Part shown: positions 57,560-64,000 of the stretch, in pieces
Layout of the letters: each line of letters starts with the position of its first letter
How positions within the stretch are numbered: the stretch's first letter is position 1
Origin: Dolomedes plantarius
Lineage: Eukaryota > Arthropoda > Arachnida > Araneae > Dolomedidae
Length of the DNA: 64,000 nucleotides
Reading direction: 5' to 3'
NCBI GenBank assembly: GCA_907164885.2
Contig: OU015490.1
Span: forward strand, 221,758,727-221,822,726
Made by a program: the position numbers and the translations under genes
The notes under the pieces: generated by a model
What the model saw: only the letters and a program-made list of their open reading frames with translations
Databases searched by the model: none
Told to the model about the DNA's origin: nothing

Positions 57560-59114
57560 CATTGCTCAAAACAATTAGGGGAGCACATGGTTTTAACGAA
57601 ATTACGCAAATACTTACACCGATAAGTAAGATAAAAATAAATCATCCATAATTTAAAGCCTAGCAGGAAACAGAAGAAGAAAACGTCATATGCAAATCAA
57701 AGTTTATGACGTCAAAAACCAGAAAAAGAACATAAGGGCGGAAATTGGGATGTTGCAGAAACGTCTGTTTCACAGCCTTAACTGTGAAATTCGATTGCTC
57801 AGTTTTTCTTTTTGAGAAAATGTGACTTGAAAATGTCTCAACAACGCGATTTATCGGAACCCATGGCATGGCGTATTATAGGCAGACTTGAATCCGGGAA
57901 ACACAACGTAGTGTCGCGGACGCTGTTGGAGTCGCCAGAAGTGTCGCTGCAAGGCTGTGGAATCGATTCCAAGAAACAGGGAATGTTAGACGTCGACCAG
58001 GGCAAGATCGGCCATGCGCCACTACAGCAACTGATGACCGGTATGTACTGTTAACAGGTCGTCGAAGCAGAACAGACAATGCGACTCAGCTAGCAAAGAC
58101 AGTTGCACTTGGCAACGGGACGAAGGGTGTCCAGCCAAACAGTACGTAATAGGTTTCATCAGAGAGGTCTCTATGCACGTAGGCCAATGGTCTGCATTCC
58201 GTTGACCTCACGCCACCGTGCGGCCCGAAGAAGATGGGCTGCTGAACATCGAGATTGGGAGCAACATGATTGGAGCCAAGTGTTGTTTACAGACGAGTCC
58301 CGATTCAGTCTGGAGTGTGACACCCGACGTGATTTGGTATGGAGGAAAAGGGACACTCGAAATAACGCCACATTCGTTCGTGCAAGGTCCCAATACAGAC
58401 GAGCTGGTTTTATGGTATGGGGTGGAATCAGCATAGGTGGACGTACGGACCTGCATATCATTCGCAATGGTACTTTGTCGGCCCGAAGATATGCAGACGA
58501 GATACTGAGACCTCATGTCATACGTTACACTGCAGCCATTGGAGATTCCTTTGTTTTCCAGCATGGTAATGCCAGACTGCATACACCTCGTCTAGTGGAG
58601 AACATGCTTGAAGCTGAAACAATACAGCGCATGGAATGGCCAGCGTGCTCTCCTGACCTGAATCCAATCGAGCATGTTTGGGACATGCTCGGACGACGCA
58701 TTACTGCGAGACCAAGGCCTCCTTTTACTCTCCGAGACTTGGAGATTGCACTTCTTGAGGAGTGGAATAGTATTCCCCAAAGTCTTATCGATAACAGCAT
58801 CGCATCCATGGAAAACAGGTGTGCAGCAGTCTTAGCTGTTCGAGGAGACCACACGCCATATTAAAAAGCTTGCATCATTTCTAAACAATACTTTTTTTTA
58901 TCGTTTACATGTAACCAAATTGTTGCCCTGAATCACCTTTTCATGTTTTTTTTTCCATATTTTCAAAGAATTAAATCTTAATTACAAATTTTTTACGTCT
59001 TTTTTCTGTATTGCGCATTGATACGCGTGTACTATCCATTTTATGCCAATACGTGGCTGTCTCGCACGGTTTTCTTGACTTCTTTGCTTGCTCCCCAAAT
59101 TTTTTTGAGCAGTG
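57560..59114 (+). mobile_element. Tc1-like element, DD34E type
   Basis: A 1555-bp element flanked by TA (57558-57559 and 59115-59116), with inverted ends CATTGCTCAAAACAATTAGG and CACTGCTCAAAAAAATTTGG followed by GGAGCA. It encodes a transposase with frameshifts and a lost catalytic residue. Confidence 0.9.
57833..58864 (+). pseudogene. Tc1-like transposase, DD34E, catalytic aspartate lost
   Basis: ATG at 57833 (MSQQRDLSEPMAWRIIGRLE). A frameshift near 57905 leads to the helix-turn-helix (VADAVGVARSVAARLWNRF) and its GRRRP-like linker (VRRRPGQDRP). A second, near 58090, restores a 253-codon frame. There VLFTDESRFSL has the first aspartate, but the second position reads FQHGNARLH, where the family has QQDNARPH: a GAT-to-GGT change removes the aspartate. 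WPACSPDLNPIEHVWDML keeps the glutamate, 34 residues on. The element could not transpose even if the frame were whole. Confidence 0.9.
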
Positions 59115-60120
59115 TACTTTGAAATCTCTTATGCGTTCATCACATTAATTTTTTATTTGGTTTATATAAGATACATTTCAATGAAGCTTTTATCGGCGAA
59201 AGGCAGTTTTTTAAATAGGTTAAAACTTAACTTAGCGCATTGTCTTAAAATCAAAATAGATTGTCAAGTCCAAGTTCAACTCAAAATTTAAAATACTAAA
59301 GAATCAAATAATTGTCATTGTATTATTTACAGTTTAAAAGCAGTAATTTTTTAAAAATTTCAAATTCAGTGTGCTTGATAAAAAATATAATATCTGTTGT
59401 ATGGAGTTATGATATATAATTGTTGAGATTACTTACATAAGAAATGACCATCTCTACTGCAGTGTCTTTACGAGATAACGGTCTTGATATCTATCCGCTT
59501 ACAATATTAAATATTATGTTTAACTTTTTACTGCATATATGTTTATGCTGATAAAAGTGATGTGACATCTGTCGAGTTAAATTATGTGATTCTGGTGAAT
59601 GCGCAAAAAGAGATTACATAGACTAAATACTAAGTTTTACATTTAAAAATCTAAAATGAAAAATTAAAAAAAAAACACAATTATTAATACTAGGGAACTA
59701 TTTCGAGAATTAAAACAAAATTGGATATTTTAATCTGTCACATGTATAAGGTTTTTTAGAGAAAAAAGAGATTAAGTTTTTCTTGATAATTAAAAAAAAT
59801 TCCATTGCATAACAGAAAATAATATATAGTAGCAACATTAGTGGCTTATGTTTAGCAGTTTTTTTTTTATTCATATAGATGGTTTTTTGGATTAGTGAAA
59901 ACTGCTTAAATTTTACCTTACTGCTTAATCCAATTATTTTTATGAAATTCTTTGTAAATGATATCAGAGACAGCTCTTTATATGCAACTTCAGTTTCTAA
60001 TTTATATATGTTTGAAAAACAAACTGAGTAATTCCAGATTTCCCAATGTATTTGATATATATTCTTTATTAGACTTAAATAAGTTATCGTTATAAATACG
60101 ATTTTATCTGAGCAATTGAA
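59115..60120. other. AT-rich DNA without recognisable gene
   Basis: The 151-codon minus-strand frame at 59710-60165 is low in charge pattern and rich in Phe, Ile and Lys, as expected from AT-rich DNA. No domain was recognised. Confidence 0.5.
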
Positions 60121-60534
60121 AAAGGTAAAATCTAAAGAGAGTAAATTGTTATCCGTAGAAAACAAAATCTTTTACAAAACTTTCTTATAACAAAACATTA
60201 ATATTTATTTATCATCGTACGCATAATGTAAATGTATAATGTAAATGTAATTATGTGAATTAATGCATTGAAAATAATACAAGTGGACATCATTTCGATT
60301 AAAACGTGATATATCGCTCTCTTCTGAAACCATCCCAGAATTTTCATATTTGCTATGTAATATTAACCCTTCAGCGGGCGTTCCAATTTTTTGAACTCCA
60401 TCAGGCATGCGTGGCACAATGTGCAATATTTCTTTCAAGCTTGATTATTTCTTTTGTAATAAACTTTTATTTTTCAAATTGAAAATAATAATTCTGTGTT
60501 TTATGATAAGATATAAAATGTTGATAACATTGAG

Positions 60535-60905
<371 letters not shown>

Positions 60906-61318
60906 GATTAATTCACGACTAACAATGAATGGAAATCTATAAAATGGTCAGGAAATCAGACCTGCATTAGAAAGGGTGTAGATATAAATAGATACTTCTT
61001 AGGACATTCAAACCTTACATGTAAAAACAAACCATTCAAAATTACGAAAATGTTGCACTTTGTACACAGGCGCGCCCGCTTAAGGGTTTATGATGCCTTC
61101 AATAATCCCAAAAGGATAATTTTATCACACGTCCTGATCAGTTTAACTATTTTACCTCACTATTCTGAGTGCATAGAGATAATTGTTTCATAAGTTAATA
61201 CAGTCATAACAAAACACACTCATTATCTTAAAACTGAAACTGTGAACGGTCGTATCATGGCAGAATAACTTAACAGATATCATCAAAATTTCCGTCCCTG
61301 CATACTTAAAATAGAACT

Positions 61319-61790
61319 GGTAAAAGAGAGTAAATTACTATCCGTAGAAAAAAAATCTACAAAACTTTCATGCAACAAAACAATAATATTTATTTAATAA
61401 TAGTACGCATAATTTGTAATGTAAATGTAATTATGTAACATATTTATGTAATTATTAAACTTAATGAATGGGAAAAAGTACAAGTGGACACCATTTCGAT
61501 TAAATCGTCATATATCTCTCTCTTATGAAACCATCCCAGAATGTCGATATTTGCTACGTAATATTAAAGATGGATTCAATAATCCCAAAAATGGAATCTT
61601 ATCACACGGCATAATCTTTTGCTTAATTTTTCTCACTCTTCTGAGTGGGTAGAGATAATTTGTTCATACGTTAATACAGTCACAACAAAACAAACGCATT
61701 CTCTTAAAACTGAAACTGTGAACGGTCGTATGATGACAGAATAAATAAACAGATATCATCAAAATTGCAATTCATGAATACCTAAAACAG
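61319..61790 (+). repeat. Tandem duplication, copy 2, unoccupied
   Basis: Continuous across the site that holds piggyBac E in copy 1. Small indels and substitutions show that the duplication is not recent. Confidence 0.93.
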
Positions 61791-62361
61791 AACTGACAAA
61801 AGGCATAATAGAAGGAGCATGTTCTATACGATGAGAAGTAAAATAAAACACAGGAAGATCTTCAGCAAATTAATTTAGAGGTGAATGACGAAATGGATTC
61901 AATCTGGCGAAAATTAAATAAAATACTTTTAATTTAAGTTCAAGTAACATTGGAAAATGAGGTATGTATTACCTTATTTGTATTTTTCTTTTACATTTTT
62001 CGTACTAAAAAATATATTTTTTAAGAAAGCTGGTTTTTTTTATTACGGTCTGGTATATTTTGAGAAGCCATCTGAGTTTATTACATATTTCTTGCTAGGA
62101 GCCTTGGGAATATTCTTTACGTCATGTTTTTTAGGTATCAGAATGATTGGCGCCAGCATTAAAGAAGCGACTGCTTTTTCTGGCTGCTCGGCGCTGCATT
62201 TTCCTAAGTGGTTGTTTCTTCAGATTTTTGAGAAGAAACAAAAATCTGAAAAAAATCATCGTTGGGATGAGAAACATAATTTTTGACAATGAAGGATAGG
62301 CTATAAGAAACTGGTCTCAAAACTTTGCGTCCACATACCACAAATTACAAATCAAAGAATG
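61791..62361. other. Non-coding, nothing recognised
   Basis: The 109-codon + frame (61957-62286) is Phe/Lys rich with one hydrophobic segment (FITYFLLGALGIFFTSCFLG) and no known domain. I cannot support it as a gene. Confidence 0.4.
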
Positions 62362-62757
62362 TTAACCCGTTAGTGCCCAGCGTCCTATTTATAGGACAGT
62401 CTAATTTTACTTCCGTAGGTAAACAAATCGCTTTAAAATGTTTCTGTTTTGCACATTCCTATCAAGTGTTAATGTATTCCCACACCAAAAAAACACTTCT
62501 GACTGGTTATACCCGCTATCTGCCAAAGAGTCAAGTGAAAGAGTAGCCATTTTGAAGTATATTTTTCCTTTGATCTATACTCGCAATAATGCAACGAATT
62601 TGCATTATTGCGAGATTTATTTCTTTTATTATTATTATATTTTAAAACCTCTTTAACTGATATCTATAAAAATACTTTGGAAAACTATTGATTTTGTACT
62701 AAAAAAACAAATTTGAAACTACTGTCCTATAAATAGGACGCTGGGCGTTTATGTTAA
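62362..62757. mobile_element. TTAA-flanked MITE, piggyBac-like (element F, 5' part)
   Basis: 396 bp between TTAA at 62362 and 62754. A perfect 26-bp inverted repeat (62375-62400 and 62721-62746, GCCCAGCGTCCTATTTATAG...) sits just inside each end. Each arm is itself a palindrome, GTCCTAT-TT-ATAGGAC. Inside lies a perfect 14-bp-arm hairpin (62581-62613). It ends 38 bases before a piggyBac pseudogene, so it may be an independent MITE or the element's own 5' region. Confidence 0.78.
62581..62613. repeat. Hairpin inside the TTAA MITE
   Basis: Arms TCGCAATAATGCAA and TTGCATTATTGCGA around a 5-base loop; perfect. Confidence 0.93.
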
Positions 62758-62794
62758 AATATTTTGTTTTTTTTTACCTTTTAGTTACTTCAAC

Positions 62795-63380
62795 ATGCCT
62801 CGGCAAAAAAATTTCAAAACTGCAGACGAGGCTCTGGAAAATATGTTTACACAATTTTAGAAATTTTCGAAGAGTTTTTTTCCCCCACATACTTTGACTA
62901 CATAGTGTCAGAAACGGAAAAGTATGCAAGAAATATGGAAGAATAAGCCTGAATTCGCAATTACTGTGGATGAAATTAAAACTTTCATTGGGTTCTTGAT
63001 TTTTCATGATATTAAATTTTATCTAGTGAACGAGATTACTGGTCAGAATATGAAGATTTAATGGTAACTATTGTGTAAAATGCGATATCCAGAAATAGGT
63101 ATTTAGTAGAGATAAAAGGGATTATTCATTTTGCTGATAACAATGAAGCACGCTCTCAAATGTATGACCGAGCATTTATAATTAGGAACTAGCACAGACT
63201 AGTACAAAATAGATCAGTGTCCGGTCGAAGCTGATGCAACATTAGAAAAGAAAAATTGACGTTCATATGACTATCGCTTTGACGATAATAACAATGTCAC
63301 GATAGTCAAATGGAACGATAACAGATGTGTGACTGTTGCGACAAATTTCGACAAAATTGAACCACTCAAGCTGTTTTAAG
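62795..63380 (+). pseudogene. piggyBac transposase pseudogene (element F)
   Basis: ATG at 62795 begins MPRQKNFKTADEALENMF, like the MSRKKFLTVQEALELF start of the intact transposase. After a stop and frame changes come KPEFAITVDEIKTFIGFLIF, SERDYWSEYEDLMVT and SRNRYLVEIKGIIHFADNNEA, all from the first half of the DDE_Tnp_1_7 domain. The text then jumps to YDYRFDDNNNVTIVKWNDNR and VTVATNFDKIEPL, normally found between the second and third catalytic aspartates. The first two catalytic aspartates fall in the deleted part. No 3' end was found. Confidence 0.82.
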
Positions 63381-64000
63381 GGGGTCTAGAGCACATTTTG
63401 AAAAAAAATTTATTTATTGAGTTAAAATTTTGAATTTTTTTCTGATGGTTAACCATATAATTTGTAAAAAAAATCACACCATAAAACTTCTCAAAAAGTT
63501 TTTAAAAAATTTTAAAATTTAAAAGTTTTAATAAAAGTGGAGTAATTTAAAATCGTTATAACTCGAAATATTATTTGTCGAATTTCAAAATTTTTTCATT
63601 TAATTAAACAGAAATATATAAATTTTAATTTCGATTCACCATTTTTTTAAGTATTAATTTTTAAAAAAATTAAAAATTTTTAGATTAAAAATTACGACAA
63701 AAATTATGTAACTTATTTTTTAAAAATCATATTTTCCAAAGTACATATTTTTTTCAAATTTTCTGAATCAAAATTAAAGTAAAATAGTTGAAAAAGACAT
63801 GTTACAAGTTTCAATCATTTATCTTTAACGGTTCTTGACTTATAACAATTTAAAGACGAGAAATGGGGAAAAAACCCATCATGCAGAAAAACGCACTTGC
63901 AGGTTTAAATAACTATTGGCTACTATCAGAATGTTGAAAAAAAATAATAATTTCTTTTGTTCTAATTAAGATAGAAACATGATTTAAACGTCATTTTAAG
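63381..64000. other. AT-rich DNA without recognisable gene
   Basis: Very AT-rich, with no domain-bearing frame and no clear terminal repeat for the piggyBac pseudogene to its left. Confidence 0.5.

Noticed and set aside
58171..58854. Several minus-strand frames of 60-125 codons
   Set aside because: Antisense shadows of the Tc1-like transposase on the + strand.
59710..60165. 151-codon minus-strand frame as a gene
   Set aside because: Composition is dominated by Phe, Ile, Lys and Leu, as expected from AT-rich DNA, with no motif.
61957..62286. 109-codon frame with a hydrophobic segment as a membrane protein
   Set aside because: One hydrophobic stretch in T-rich DNA is common by chance; no other support.

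Overview
The window reads as a piece of a large, AT-rich animal genome, most likely an arthropod and possibly a spider. The basis is long (TA)n arrays, tRNA-derived SINEs, and piggyBac, Tc1/mariner, Ginger, Helitron, gypsy and non-LTR elements packed and nested together. The arthropod/spider guess rests on the kinds of repeat families, not on any host gene. I found no host gene, no bacterial-style operon, no rRNA and no convincing free-standing tRNA. Nearly every reading frame that makes sense belongs to a mobile element. Only one, a piggyBac transposase, looks intact.

Layout. 1-5770: a decayed Ty3/gypsy element (protease, reverse transcriptase, RNase H, integrase, likely 3' LTR) with an internally deleted piggyBac inside its integrase. 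5770-9000: AT-rich sequence, a TA-flanked element with long inverted repeats (7923-8855) and a SINE inside it. 9800-14300: short and long copies of a dispersed repeat carrying a non-LTR retrotransposon tail, then a 248-bp tandem duplication. 14300-25000: mostly unannotatable AT-rich DNA with a SINE, a solo-LTR candidate, a 55-bp palindrome and a Helitron inside a tandem array. 25000-31300: a second non-LTR tail, a dispersed repeat pair and a three-unit 350-bp tandem repeat. 31316-37595: a nest in which a complete piggyBac (574-aa transposase, matched TTAA ends) sits in a dead Tc1 element, followed by a 330-bp (TA)n and a Ginger-like element. 38300-41000: a fold-back MITE, two SINEs, and another internally deleted piggyBac carrying a hAT-like MITE. 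44625-46105: a 107-bp satellite array. 49700-59100: SINEs, a piggyBac remnant, a DD36E Tc1, the second long copy of the 12-kb repeat split by a DD41D mariner, and a DD34E Tc1. 60100-63400: a tandem duplication with a piggyBac in only one copy, then a TTAA-flanked MITE next to a further piggyBac pseudogene.

Main observation. At least six separate piggyBac-type loci lie in 64 kb. In the four where both ends can be read, one end always carries about 26-27 extra bases between the terminal repeat and the internal repeat, and it is always the end next to the transposase C-terminus. This matches the known short/long spacer asymmetry of the original piggyBac, so the asymmetry appears conserved across families whose terminal repeats differ. 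Several insertions also have unoccupied paralogous copies nearby, which define their boundaries from the sequence alone.
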